Shown here piece after piece: positions 1 to 8,234 of a DNA stretch of 37,231 nucleotides (within the stretch, counting starts at the first letter, position 1; every line of letters starts with the position of its first letter). The DNA is from UBA5336 sp039198685 (GTDB lineage Bacteria; Pseudomonadota; Alphaproteobacteria; Caulobacterales; Hyphomonadaceae): positions 1 through 37,231 of the forward strand of contig JBCCTK010000010.1 of assembly GCA_039198685.1 (NCBI GenBank), in the 5' to 3' direction. Under the pieces are notes generated by a model. That model saw nothing but the letters and a program-made list of their open reading frames with translations, ran no database searches and was not told where the DNA came from. Both the position numbers and the translations under genes were made by a program.

Positions 1-377
1 CCATGGTTTCCCGGCTGTCCGCGTCCGATCGATCATTGAACGCTCCCCTGGCTGTCGATGGCGATGCCCAATGGCAGGACTTACTGGCCGATGAGAGTGC
101 AACGCCCGATGAAGAGGTTGAATACAGTCGTGATGCTGCGCGGCGGCGCGAATGGATCAATGACGCCCTCCAGGCTCTGAATGATCGTGAAATGCTGATT
201 ATTCGCCAGCGTCGGCTGACAGACGATACGGTCACCTTGGAAACCCTCGGCAAAGAGCTTGGCATCTCGAAGGAGCGTGTCCGTCAGATTGAGCACCAGG
301 CCCTTGGAAAACTCCGCAAAGCGCTCGAAAAAATCGTCGGCGACCCTGAGACGGCTGGTTTGATTCCCGACGTTTGA
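1..377 (+). CDS. rpoH: RNA polymerase sigma-32 factor RpoH, C-terminal part (5' end outside window)
   Basis: This is the C-terminal ~125 residues of a sigma-70 family factor; the frame is open to the left edge, so the N-terminal regions 1-3 lie outside the window. The visible part starts in the linker with the RpoH-like 'SLNAPL' stretch and ends with region 4, where 'LGISKERVRQIEHQALGKL' is the helix-turn-helix that contacts the -35 element. Region 4 plus the short tail and 'SLNAPL' fit RpoH better than RpoD, which has a longer C-terminus. RpoH directs transcription of chaperone and protease genes under heat and protein-folding stress. Stop is TGA at 375-377. Family assignment is by motif recognition; the identity as RpoH rather than another group 3 factor is fairly sure. 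Confidence 0.85.
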   Translation, partial: MVSRLSASDRSLNAPLAVDGDAQWQDLLADESATPDEEVEYSRDAARRREWINDALQALNDREMLIIRQRRLTDDTVTLETLGKELGISKERVRQIEHQALGKLRKALEKIVGDPETAGLIPDV

Positions 378-380
378 GTT

Positions 381-407
381 TAAAGCATTTGAGAGAACAA
401 TGCTTTA
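381..407. terminator. AT-rich hairpin between rpoH and the convergent HupE-like gene
   Basis: A perfect 9-bp inverted repeat (TAAAGCATT at 381-389, AATGCTTTA at 399-407) lies 4 bases after the rpoH stop and overlaps the stop codon of the convergent gene at 405-407. The position suits a bidirectional terminator, but there is no clear T-run on either side, so function is inferred only from placement. Confidence 0.4.
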
Positions 408-1199
408 GGTTAAGCTTAGCGTCGACCAAATACGCTCAAAGGTCCAGAAAAGCCCTGTGGCGGCAATTGCGAGTGCCGCTGGCCCGATCAACCAAATTGG
501 ATAATCGCGATCGCTTGATCTTAAGATCCGTGCAGCCAGGGTGAGCGCGCAGAGCGCTGTCGCAGCAACCGTGACCTGTCCAATTTCAACCCCCACATTG
601 AAGCCTAGAAGGCCTGGCCAGAACTGTGTGTCCGGGAGGCCGAGTTCACCAAACGCGCCGGCAAATCCCAATCCGTGGATCAAGCCAAACCCGAAAACCA
701 AGGCGAGGCGCCAGGGTGGGGGGTCTCGTAAAACAATGGCCTCGACAGCGACAAAGGCAATGGACGCTGCGATAAGGGGTTCGACCAGGTCTGAGCTCGG
801 GGTGATGACGCCCGTTGCGGCTAAGCCGAGAGTCGCCGTGTGTGCCACGGTGAAGGCGGAAATCTGCAACGCAAGCTGGTTGATCCTGGGGGTCGAGAGG
901 ACAAGGCCCAAAACAAAAAGGATATGGTCGAGTCCCATAGGCAGGATGTGTTGGAATCCAATCTGAACATACAATAAGACTGTCTCGCCGATGGAACGGT
1001 TCGCCAGGTCCGTTACCAAGGCCGCTGCTTCCGGGCTGAGCGGAGACCGTCGATCGGCGCTGTCCAGCGCGGCGAGCGCCTCGCAAAGTGCCGGATCGAG
1101 CCCGGATTCACCGGGGATGCAGAATTCGTCCTCTGGATGAGCCCAAGCGGCCACGACAAAGACAATGGCGGACACAACAATCAGGAGTCCCGTTCGCAT
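405..1199 (-). CDS. HupE/UreJ-family membrane permease, probable metal transporter
   Basis: A 264-aa inner-membrane protein with an N-terminal signal-like segment, a short periplasmic Cys-containing region (residues ~22-60) and about six or seven hydrophobic spans. 'HILPMGLDHILF' is the His/Asp-containing signature of HupE/UreJ proteins, and 'FTVAHTATL' is a second conserved His motif. Classical HupE/UreJ proteins move nickel or cobalt. This longer HupE_UreJ_2-like type is recurrently found beside Zur-controlled genes, so zinc or another divalent metal is plausible. I chose ATG 1199 because it starts the hydrophobic leader; a longer in-frame extension overlaps the upstream ZIP gene in another frame. 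It begins 20 bases after the ZIP stop, so the two likely form one operon running away from the Zur-like site. Confidence 0.8.
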   Translation of the reverse strand: MRTGLLIVVSAIVFVVAAWAHPEDEFCIPGESGLDPALCEALAALDSADRRSPLSPEAAALVTDLANRSIGETVLLYVQIGFQHILPMGLDHILFVLGLVLSTPRINQLALQISAFTVAHTATLGLAATGVITPSSDLVEPLIAASIAFVAVEAIVLRDPPPWRLALVFGFGLIHGLGFAGAFGELGLPDTQFWPGLLGFNVGVEIGQVTVAATALCALTLAARILRSSDRDYPIWLIGPAALAIAATGLFWTFERIWSTLSLT

Positions 1200-1219
1200 C
1201 GTCCAATCACTGGCCCGTT

Positions 1220-2044
1220 TCACAGGCTGGCACCTTGAAAGACGGGCCGGGTGAAGGCGGGCGCGTCGTGATTGTGGCCCTCGTGTTCGGAATGGGTATG
1301 GCCGGCATGGATGGGCGCGAAAGCGATCGCAACAGCAATGGCGACACCAGCGCCGACCGCGGCCAGGCTGCGTCCGGGGGATTCTGCCCGGGTGGGGGCC
1401 AGCAACGGCCCCGTCGCGACGAAGAGCAACAGGCCAGCGGACACTGCGAACAACTCTCCGAGCACGGCTTCGCCAACCGTGTACATAAACGGCCCGGATA
1501 CGATGACGCCCAGAGGGGTTGTGAACGCGGCGGCCATGAAGGCCCAAAAGAACGACATGCGGTTGCTGACCCCGGCGCCGCGTAGAATTGCAAACGCGAT
1601 TACGCCTTCTGGAAATTCGTGCATTATCAGTGCAATAGCGGCAAAGAACCCAGACTCAAAACTGGCGGCAAACGTTACGGCATAAATCACGCCATCTATG
1701 AAACTGTGAGCGGCAATCGCCAAAAGCGGCGTGATGGCGAGGCTTGGGGCGCCATATCGGTCCACGGTTTCCCTGCCTGTGACGAGCCTGGATGCCTGGT
1801 TCATGACAAGGCCCGCCAGGAAGCCTGCCAATAGGAAGACAGGTGCGTTGCCCGATCGCGAGAAGGCTTCGGGCGCAATATGCAGTAATGTCAGCGTGAC
1901 AAGCATTCCTCCCGCAGCCAAGGCAAAGAGATCTGAATTTCGAGCACTCCAGTCGGCCCGCAGGGCAACGGCCAACAAGCCTAAGGATGTAACAAATGCC
2001 GCAAGAAGGCCGAAAAACAACGGCGCTTGCAGGGAGATCATCAT
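1220..2044 (-). CDS. ZIP-family zinc/metal transporter
   Basis: A 274-aa polytopic membrane protein with the ZIP hallmarks: 'HIAPEAF' near residue 55, 'HSFIDGVIY' from residue 113 (TM IV) and 'HEFPEGVIAF' from residue 142 (TM V). The His, Asp and Glu side chains of TM IV and V form the binuclear metal site in this family. A His-rich cytosol- or periplasm-exposed stretch (around 'HAGHTHSEHEGHNHD') follows the last spans at the C-terminus, unusual because ZIP His clusters normally sit in the loop between TM III and IV. ZIP proteins import Zn2+ or Fe2+. There are two adjacent ATGs (2044 and 2041). The divergent 140-bp region to the ZrgA-like gene contains a Zur-like operator, supporting zinc as substrate. 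Confidence 0.88.
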   Translation of the reverse strand: MMISLQAPLFFGLLAAFVTSLGLLAVALRADWSARNSDLFALAAGGMLVTLTLLHIAPEAFSRSGNAPVFLLAGFLAGLVMNQASRLVTGRETVDRYGAPSLAITPLLAIAAHSFIDGVIYAVTFAASFESGFFAAIALIMHEFPEGVIAFAILRGAGVSNRMSFFWAFMAAAFTTPLGVIVSGPFMYTVGEAVLGELFAVSAGLLLFVATGPLLAPTRAESPGRSLAAVGAGVAIAVAIAFAPIHAGHTHSEHEGHNHDAPAFTRPVFQGASL

Positions 2045-2112
2045 GGGCGGAAGGCTCCAGGGGTCACGAAATGCCGCGGCAATGCCGGATTTTGCTTGAG
2101 CGCGTCTCTATC

Positions 2113-2125
2113 GTTATAGTATCTC
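2113..2125. promoter_or_regulatory. Zur-box-like operator in divergent zinc-gene promoter region
   Basis: GTTATAGTATCTC at 2113-2125 matches the alphaproteobacterial Zur core as I recall it (GTTATANTATAAC) at all but two positions. It lies between the divergent ZIP and ZrgA-like genes, 61 bases before the latter's ATG. Zinc-loaded Zur binding here would repress both arms. The left half-site is perfect and the right one degenerate. Confidence 0.5.
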
Positions 2126-2185
2126 ATATTGCAAATGCCCAACCCTAATCGCACGCGTTGCCACAGCCGGGTAAAGGACATCACC

Positions 2186-2986
2186 ATGGCTCCAAACATC
2201 ACTTCGTTTCGTTTTAGCGCCATTGGCGTAGCTGCGCTTGCTCTCGCGGCCTGTGGCTCAGAGGCCCCAGAATCAACGGCTCCGGCCAGCCCGGAGCCTG
2301 CGCCAGCAGCCGAAGCGGCCCCGCCAGCAACGCCAACGCCCCCAGAGCCGGAAGTCATTGAGGTCGCCGCCACCAACGAAGACCTATCTTCGGACTCGAC
2401 CGACACGGAGAGTTCCCATGATCATGGCGACGAATCCCACGACCATGGAGGCGAACACAGCGACGGAGACCACAGTCACGAAGACCATGGCGATGAAGCC
2501 CATGATCATGACCACGGCGGCGATGACCATGACCACGACCACGCGGGTGGTGCCCCCCACGTCCATGGCAAAGCGGAAGGCGCGATGATCCTTGAAGGCA
2601 GCACACTGACGCTCTCGCTGGACTCAGCCCTCGCGAGTTTTGGGCTAAAGGAAACCGCACCAGCGAATGACGAGGAGCAAGCGGTACGAGACGCCGTATT
2701 CGACGCCTTGAATCGCGCGGAAACGGTTGTTCGCCTAACTCCCGAGGCGGGCTGCGTTTTGATGGAATCCCGCCAATCGGTTCGCAATGTCGGCGATGTT
2801 GGCAATGCTGTTCTCGATTACACATTTGAGTGTGCAGACCCAGCGGCGCTCACCGACGCGACCTTCATGATCTTCGAGGTCCATGAGACCCTGGAGACCA
2901 TCGACCTCGCTGTCCTGATCGGGCCAACGCAAGACGCCGCGACATTGAGCGCATCTTCGCCGAATGTGCCTCTGCCCCAGCCATAA
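2186..2986 (+). CDS. ZrgA-like (DUF2796) histidine-rich zinc-binding lipoprotein
   Basis: A 266-aa exported protein. A lipoprotein signal ends in 'LALAAC|GS', followed by a ~55-residue Pro/Ala/Glu linker. Then comes an extreme His/Asp segment (16 His within about 51 residues, repeating HDH) and a DUF2796-like C-terminal domain from 'PHVHGKAEGAMILEG' onward. In Vibrio cholerae the related Zur-regulated protein ZrgA works with an ABC transporter in zinc uptake; here the same partners follow directly. The His tract probably captures Zn2+ at the membrane surface. Start ATG 2186 is supported by AAAGGA seven bases upstream; an upstream in-frame ATG at 2129 would bury the signal peptide. Only 8 bases separate it from the ATPase gene. 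Membership in DUF2796 is by recognition, not by search. Confidence 0.8.
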   Translation: MAPNITSFRFSAIGVAALALAACGSEAPESTAPASPEPAPAAEAAPPATPTPPEPEVIEVAATNEDLSSDSTDTESSHDHGDESHDHGGEHSDGDHSHEDHGDEAHDHDHGGDDHDHDHAGGAPHVHGKAEGAMILEGSTLTLSLDSALASFGLKETAPANDEEQAVRDAVFDALNRAETVVRLTPEAGCVLMESRQSVRNVGDVGNAVLDYTFECADPAALTDATFMIFEVHETLETIDLAVLIGPTQDAATLSASSPNVPLPQP

Positions 2987-2994
2987 TTGCGCCT

Positions 2995-3699
2995 ATGGCT
3001 TCACCATTCGTTTCTGTTTCCGGGCTTCGGTTTGCCTGGCCAGGGGCACCGATTCCGACGTTGGAGATCGACGCGTTTGAGATCTTTCCCGGCGAGCGGG
3101 TTTTTCTGCGCGGACCGTCAGGGTCTGGCAAATCCACATTGTTGGGTCTCATTGCAGGCGTGTTGGAGCCACAGGCTGGCAGGATAGAGGTGGCGGGACA
3201 AGACCTTCTCTCCCTGTCCTCGGCGCGCCGGGATATGTTGCGCGCCGATCGCCTTGGGATCATCTTCCAGCTCTTTAACCTGGTGCCCTATCTGAGTGTC
3301 ATCGAGAACGTCGCTTTGCCCTTGCGCTTTTCGAAGAAACGACGTGACCGTGTATCGGGCAGTGTCGAGATAGAGGCCAAGCGTCTTTTGGCGGCCCTGG
3401 GCCTAGACGATTCGTCCTTGCTTCAGCGCCAGGTCATTGATCTGTCCGTCGGTCAACAACAGCGTGTTGCAGCGGCGCGGGCCCTGATCGGTTCGCCGGA
3501 TCTGATCATTGCCGACGAGCCGACATCGGCGCTCGATACCCTTAGGCGCGACCAGTTTATTGAGTTGCTCTCGGTCGAGGCGTCCAAAACAGACGCTGCA
3601 CTCCTATTCGTGAGCCACGACCCAGCCTTGGCGGGACATTTCCAGCGCGCGATTGATCTGTCTGACATCAACCGGGCGCAACCTATAGAGGCGGCTTGA
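2995..3699 (+). CDS. ABC transporter ATP-binding protein of ZrgA-linked zinc system (LolD/MacB-like)
   Basis: A 234-aa ATPase with Walker A 'GPSGSGKST' (residues 40-48), Q-loop Gln at ~92, signature 'LSVGQQQR' (150-157), Walker B 'LIIADE' (170-175) and H-loop His ~208. Length and the MacB/LolD type of sequence indicate a cytoplasmic ATPase that pairs with an FtsX-like permease rather than with an importer of the ZnuBC kind. Its stop TGA (3697-3699) shares a base with the start of the permease, so the two are translationally coupled. In the zinc locus it would energise a mechanotransmission-type reaction acting on exported zinc-binding lipoproteins; the actual direction of metal movement is not evident from sequence. 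Confidence 0.88.
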   Translation: MASPFVSVSGLRFAWPGAPIPTLEIDAFEIFPGERVFLRGPSGSGKSTLLGLIAGVLEPQAGRIEVAGQDLLSLSSARRDMLRADRLGIIFQLFNLVPYLSVIENVALPLRFSKKRRDRVSGSVEIEAKRLLAALGLDDSSLLQRQVIDLSVGQQQRVAAARALIGSPDLIIADEPTSALDTLRRDQFIELLSVEASKTDAALLFVSHDPALAGHFQRAIDLSDINRAQPIEAA

Positions 3700-4967
3700 T
3701 GGGCATTGCAATCATAGGTCTGGCTTGGCGTAGCCTTATGAATCGCAAAGGCTCGGCCCTTTTGACGATCTTGGCCGTGGCCCTGTCGGTGGCCCTTTTT
3801 CTTGGCGTAGAGAAAGCGCGCCAGGGCGCCAAGGAAGGGTTTAGTTCGACCATCTCCAACACGGATCTGATCGTTGGCGCCCGGTCCGGGCAGATCAATC
3901 TCCTTCTGTATTCCGTCTTCCGCATGGGCGACGCCACAGCCGAGGTCTCCTGGCCAACCTATACCTGGCTCGACGGGCGAGACGATGTGGCCTGGACGGT
4001 GCCCCTGTCCCTCGGTGACAGCCATCGCGGCTTTCGCGTGTTGGGGACCAATTTGGCGTATTTTGACCGATACCAATATGCTGGCGGCCAGACCTTGCGC
4101 TTTGCTGAGGGCGAACGGTTCGATGACCTGTTTGATGCCGTGATCGGCGCAGATGTGGCCCGGGACCTGGGTTACTCGCTGGAAACACCATTGATTTTAA
4201 CCCACGGTCTTGGGCGGGTGGGTCTGCAGCAGCACGATAATCGACCTTTTCGTGTGTCAGGTGTCCTGGCGCCAACGGGCACACCTGTTGACCGGACGAT
4301 CCATGTTTCGCTCGAAGCCATCACGGCAATCCATGTCGGATGGGAAACGGGTACCCGGAACCCGATGGCAGACACTATTTCAGAAGACACGATCCGCGGG
4401 TTCGACTTAACCCCCAAAACTGTGACGGCGGTGCTTGTTGGATTGGAAAGTCGACCGTCTATTTTGCGGACAAAGCGTTCGATCGACACGTATCGCGGTG
4501 AGGCGTTGATGGCGATCTTGCCGGGCGTGGCGCTGACACAACTTTGGCAGGTAACGGGCGTTGCGGAGCGGGCACTCCTTGCCGTGTCGCTTTTCGTGGT
4601 CGCCGTCGGTCTGGTGTCGATCCTGACATCCATCCTCACAAGCCTGAATGCCCGCAGGCGGGAGATGTCTATCTTGCGGGCAATTGGCGCGCGCCCTGGG
4701 CACATATTTGTACTGCTCGTGGCCGAGTCGGCTCTTTTGGGTTTCATCGGCGCGCTGGTTGGTGCCGTCATTGTGAATGGCGTGTTGGCAGCGATTGGGC
4801 CATTTCTGGAGTCTCGGTACGGTGTCAGTCTGATTGGGACTGGTCCGGGTCTTTTAGACCTGACCACCGTTGGCGCGGTGACGCTTGCTGCGCTTGCAGT
4901 GGGTCTGCTACCAGCTTGGCTGGCTTTCAGGCGGTCCTTGTCTGATGGTTTGAGCGTGAAATTATAA
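3699..4967 (+). CDS. ABC transporter permease, FtsX/MacB fold, of ZrgA-linked zinc system
   Basis: A 422-aa permease with one N-terminal membrane span (about residues 18-37), a large ~220-residue periplasmic domain, and three C-terminal spans (about 275-410). This is the four-helix FtsX/MacB/LolE topology. The cytosolic coupling region 'SLNARRREMSILRAIGARPGHI' is typical of the family. The ATG at 3699 overlaps the ATPase stop (TGATG); a TTG one codon earlier is possible but less likely. MacB-type systems do not pass substrate through the membrane but drive periplasmic reactions, which fits a role in handling zinc bound to the adjacent His-rich lipoprotein. It ends 46 bases before the DUF3299 gene. 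Confidence 0.85.
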   Translation: MGIAIIGLAWRSLMNRKGSALLTILAVALSVALFLGVEKARQGAKEGFSSTISNTDLIVGARSGQINLLLYSVFRMGDATAEVSWPTYTWLDGRDDVAWTVPLSLGDSHRGFRVLGTNLAYFDRYQYAGGQTLRFAEGERFDDLFDAVIGADVARDLGYSLETPLILTHGLGRVGLQQHDNRPFRVSGVLAPTGTPVDRTIHVSLEAITAIHVGWETGTRNPMADTISEDTIRGFDLTPKTVTAVLVGLESRPSILRTKRSIDTYRGEALMAILPGVALTQLWQVTGVAERALLAVSLFVVAVGLVSILTSILTSLNARRREMSILRAIGARPGHIFVLLVAESALLGFIGALVGAVIVNGVLAAIGPFLESRYGVSLIGTGPGLLDLTTVGAVTLAALAVGLLPAWLAFRRSLSDGLSVKL

Positions 4968-5013
4968 TGTATGCGCCCTAAATGGTGGGCAGTGAAACAC
5001 TGGAGTTGTCCCC

Positions 5014-5682
5014 ATGCGCGTGTTTGCGAGCCTGGCATTCCTGTCTTTGATCCTTGCCGCTTGCGGCAAGGTTGAAACCAATGCCCAAAGCCCCGAGTTG
5101 ACGCCGACCGCCGAGCCTGCAACCCGTGAAGTTGCCGCGCGCCCTTCCAGTCGGGCTGAAGACACCAGCCTCGCCGCTGTCGCCAGCCGAGAGGCCGCGC
5201 GCAAAGCGGAGCTTGAGTCACGCGGGATCCGCGAGCTTGGCTGGGAAGAGCTTATGCCCGAAGGGGAGGAAGAGCGCCTCGCACAACTCTACCAACAGCA
5301 AATGGCCCTGCTCTATGGCGGTGCGCCCATTGCAGAAGGCTCCGCGGCGGACCAGGCTATCCAGATTGGCACGTTCAACACTGTTCCAGAACTCAATGGC
5401 GTGAGAGTTCGGATACCGGGTTACACTGTCCCGTTCGATTTCTCCGCAGATGCCGAGATCACTGAATTCCTTTTGGTGCCGTATTTCGGCGCCTGTCTGC
5501 ACGCCCCGCCCCCTCCGCCGAACCAGACCCTCTTCATCATGACCGATGAGCCGATCAAGATCCGGGACCTGGCCCAAGCCGTCTGGATCGAAGGGACGAT
5601 ATACACGCAGACTCAGGAGTCCGAGCTGGCGGATGCGGCGTATACCATCCAGATGGATGTCCTGGAGATCTACGACTATTAG
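5014..5682 (+). CDS. DUF3299 lipoprotein of the zinc locus
   Basis: A 222-aa lipoprotein: the signal peptide ends in 'LILAAC|GK', then a disordered acidic/Ala-rich linker to ~residue 75, then a compact domain. The domain carries the DUF3299 features 'VRIPGYTVPFDF' and 'FLLVPYFGACLHAPPPPPNQ', the latter with a conserved Cys-His pair that could bind metal. DUF3299 proteins accompany ZrgA and the MacB-like ABC pair in Zur-regulated clusters, which is the arrangement here. It likely sits on the periplasmic side of the inner membrane or on the outer membrane. Its biochemical activity is unknown. I infer membership of the zinc operon from orientation and the 46-base gap. Confidence 0.82.
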   Translation: MRVFASLAFLSLILAACGKVETNAQSPELTPTAEPATREVAARPSSRAEDTSLAAVASREAARKAELESRGIRELGWEELMPEGEEERLAQLYQQQMALLYGGAPIAEGSAADQAIQIGTFNTVPELNGVRVRIPGYTVPFDFSADAEITEFLLVPYFGACLHAPPPPPNQTLFIMTDEPIKIRDLAQAVWIEGTIYTQTQESELADAAYTIQMDVLEIYDY

Positions 5683-5742
5683 CCTTGGTTGAAGCGCTGG
5701 GCTGGCGCTATAGCTCCACGCTCCTGAGACAGGGAGCTCGCT

Positions 5743-6453
5743 ATGGTTGCTGTGGTGTTCGGAACGAGTGGTGGCCTCGGCGCAGAACTGGCGCGCCAGT
5801 TAGTGGCACGTCGGCCGGGCCCCGTGTTTGGAGTTTCCCGGCGTGCAGCACCGCCGATCGATGGCGTGTCCCCCTTGCACGCGGACGTCACGGACGGGGA
5901 AGCCCTGGCTGGGGTGGCCCAAGCCGTGACATCATCCGGGGCGGTTGAACTTGTGATCATTGCGACAGGGCTCCTCTCGGAAGGCGACACCCTGCAACCG
6001 GAAAAAACCTACAAGCATCAGTCATTGGAGGCTTTTGAGCGCGTTTTCGCGGCCAATACCTTCGGTCCTGCCCTCGTGGCAAAACACTTACTCCCCACAA
6101 TGCCGCGCAAGGGTCGCGCTGTTTTCGCCGCCCTGTCGGCCAGGGTCGGCTCAATCTCAGACAATCGCATGGGCGGGTGGCATGCCTATCGCGCCTCAAA
6201 GGCGGCCTTGAACATGCTGATCCGGAACTATGCCGTCGAGGTAGGGCGGCGAAACGCAGATTTCATTGCCGTTGGGCTGCATCCTGGCACGGTGGACACC
6301 AATCTCTCAAAGCCCTTCCAGGGTAATGTGCCCGACAAAAAGCTCTTCACTCCCAACTATTCCGCTGGCGCACTGCTAGACGTCATTGATGACCTCACCC
6401 CTGAGAACACTGGCAACGTCTACGATTTCAACGGCAAGCTTGTGCCCGCTTAG
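5743..6453 (+). CDS. SDR-family oxidoreductase (C-factor-like)
   Basis: A 236-aa short-chain dehydrogenase/reductase. The nucleotide-binding glycine motif is 'GTSGGLG' (residues 7-13), the structural Asn is in 'AANTFGP' (~105), and the catalytic set is Ser132, Tyr149 and Lys153 in 'AYRASKAALN'. 'GLHPGTVDT' is the usual cofactor-proximal PG motif. It resembles the C-factor/CsgA-like SDR subgroup, whose substrates are mostly undefined. A start at 5743 leaves 60 bases after the DUF3299 stop, so it may be read through from the zinc operon or have its own promoter; nothing in the protein suggests zinc. Function beyond NAD(P)-dependent redox chemistry cannot be assigned. Confidence 0.82.
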   Translation: MVAVVFGTSGGLGAELARQLVARRPGPVFGVSRRAAPPIDGVSPLHADVTDGEALAGVAQAVTSSGAVELVIIATGLLSEGDTLQPEKTYKHQSLEAFERVFAANTFGPALVAKHLLPTMPRKGRAVFAALSARVGSISDNRMGGWHAYRASKAALNMLIRNYAVEVGRRNADFIAVGLHPGTVDTNLSKPFQGNVPDKKLFTPNYSAGALLDVIDDLTPENTGNVYDFNGKLVPA

Positions 6454-6562
6454 GGCGGTTTCCCTTCAAAGGCGCCACCCAATGGTCGATCCAGTTGAGC
6501 GCGATGAGGAGATTGGTGGAAAAGGCAAGCGACCATACGGTGCAAATTGGCCGGAACGTGCG

Positions 6563-8149
6563 CTAATGCCTGAAGTGGCGCATGCCGGTGAAGACCATGG
6601 CCAGCCCCGCCGCGTCCGCAGCGGCGATCACTGCGTCATCGCGGATCGAGCCGCCCGGCTGGATGACCGCCGTTGCCCCGGCTTCGGCGGCTTGCAAGAG
6701 CCCGTCCGGAAATGGGAAAAACGCGTCTGAGGCCGCGACGCATCCTTTGGTCCTGGGCTCTGCCCAACCGGCGGTTGCGGCAGCGTCTTCGGCCTTACGC
6801 GCAGCAATTCTGGCCGAATCGATCCGACTCATCTGGCCCGCTCCAATGCCTGCCGTTGCGCCATCCTTGGCATAGACAATGGTATTCGATTTCACATGTT
6901 TGGCCACGCGCCAGGCGAAGAGCATATCGCTCAGTTCAGCGTCGTTCGGCGCCCGCTTGGTAACGGTCTTCAGATCGCTGGGCGTCACGCGGCCATTGTC
7001 GCGTGATTGCATGAGGAGCCCGCCTGCAACGGTTTTGACAAATTGGCCTGGCGCTGTTGGGTCCGGTAGACCCTCGGTGAGGAGAAGCCGGAGGTTTTTC
7101 TTCTTCGCGAAAACCGCCTTTGCGGCTTCATCGGCTCCAGGCGCAATAACAACTTCCGTAAAAATCTGGGTGATCTCATCGGCAAGCGCCTCGGTGAGCG
7201 GGCCGTTCAGGGCGACGATGCCGCCAAAGGCCGATGTGGAGTCGCAGGCAAGCGCGGCGCGATAAGCCGTAAGCAAGTCCTCGCCTAAGGCGACGCCGCA
7301 CGGATTGGCGTGTTTGATGATCGCGACGGCTGGTGTGTTTGGATCCAACTCACCGATCAATTCATAGGCAGCATCGGTGTCATTGATGTTATTGTAAGAC
7401 AAGGCCTTGCCCTGAACTTGCTGAGCTGTGGCGACACCGGGTCTTCCTTCGCCGGTCACATAGAAGGCCGCAGACTGGTGAGGGTTTTCCCCGTAGCGCA
7501 GTGCTTCGTTTAGCGCGCCGCCTATCGCCGCCCAATCAGGGACCGTGTCATCGATCTGGCGCGTATACCACCCGCTGATTGCCGCATCATAGGCTGCCGT
7601 GCGCCCATAGGTCTTCGCGGCAAGCCTTTTCTTCAAGGCGAGAGTCACGCCGCTGCCATTGGACATTTCGCCAAGGGCCGCGTCCAGGTCTGCGCCATCC
7701 GTACAAACGACAACATGGGCGTAATTCTTGGCCGCCGCGCGCAGCATGGCGGGCCCACCTATATCAATGTTTTCGATGGCGGTTTGGAAGTCCGCACCGG
7801 CGGAAACCGCCTCCTCAAAGGGGTAAAGATTGATGTAGACCAGATCGATGGCGGCGATCCCGTGGGCCTCGGCGGCCGCCACATGGTCGGGATTGTCGCG
7901 CAAGTAGAGCAAACCGCCATGGACGACTGGATGGAGGGTCTTGACCCGCCCATCCATCATTTCGGGAAATCCCGTTATGTCTGCGACGTCTTGCACGGGA
8001 AGGCCGGCCTCTTTCAGCGCGCGTGCTGTGCCTCCGGTTGAAATCAACTCCACGCCCAACTCCGACAAGCGCGTTGCGCGCTCTATGAGACCGGATTTGT
8101 CTGAAACGGAAATCAGGGCACGGCGCACAGGGGTCGGCGCGTCGGTCAT
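6563..8149 (-). CDS. purH: Bifunctional AICAR transformylase / IMP cyclohydrolase PurH
   Basis: A full-length 528-aa PurH, which catalyses the last two steps of de novo IMP synthesis: formylation of AICAR with 10-formyl-THF, then ring closure. The N-terminal MGS-like cyclohydrolase domain begins 'RALISVSDKSG' and contains 'STGGTARALKEAGL' and 'GRVKTLHP'. The transformylase domain includes 'RYGENPHQSAAFY', 'NNINDTDAAYELI' and 'VAIIKHANPCGVA' with the catalytic Lys-His. The C-terminal 'GMRHFRH' is the standard family end. Start ATG 8149 gives the expected N-terminus. It is the last gene of a minus-strand series and starts 85 bases after the CapD-like gene. Confidence 0.97.
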   Translation of the reverse strand: MTDAPTPVRRALISVSDKSGLIERATRLSELGVELISTGGTARALKEAGLPVQDVADITGFPEMMDGRVKTLHPVVHGGLLYLRDNPDHVAAAEAHGIAAIDLVYINLYPFEEAVSAGADFQTAIENIDIGGPAMLRAAAKNYAHVVVCTDGADLDAALGEMSNGSGVTLALKKRLAAKTYGRTAAYDAAISGWYTRQIDDTVPDWAAIGGALNEALRYGENPHQSAAFYVTGEGRPGVATAQQVQGKALSYNNINDTDAAYELIGELDPNTPAVAIIKHANPCGVALGEDLLTAYRAALACDSTSAFGGIVALNGPLTEALADEITQIFTEVVIAPGADEAAKAVFAKKKNLRLLLTEGLPDPTAPGQFVKTVAGGLLMQSRDNGRVTPSDLKTVTKRAPNDAELSDMLFAWRVAKHVKSNTIVYAKDGATAGIGAGQMSRIDSARIAARKAEDAAATAGWAEPRTKGCVAASDAFFPFPDGLLQAAEAGATAVIQPGGSIRDDAVIAAADAAGLAMVFTGMRHFRH

Positions 8150-8234
8150 GGCGAAGCCTCTTGGGTCAGAATGATGGGCACTGTCGGAAATCGATAGCGT
8201 GGAGTCCCGGCGCTACTGCGACCTTATATGAGGG

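Noticed and set aside
4172..5221. Minus-strand frame of 349 codons across the permease
   Set aside because: Shadow of the FtsX-like permease and DUF3299 gene; no domains.
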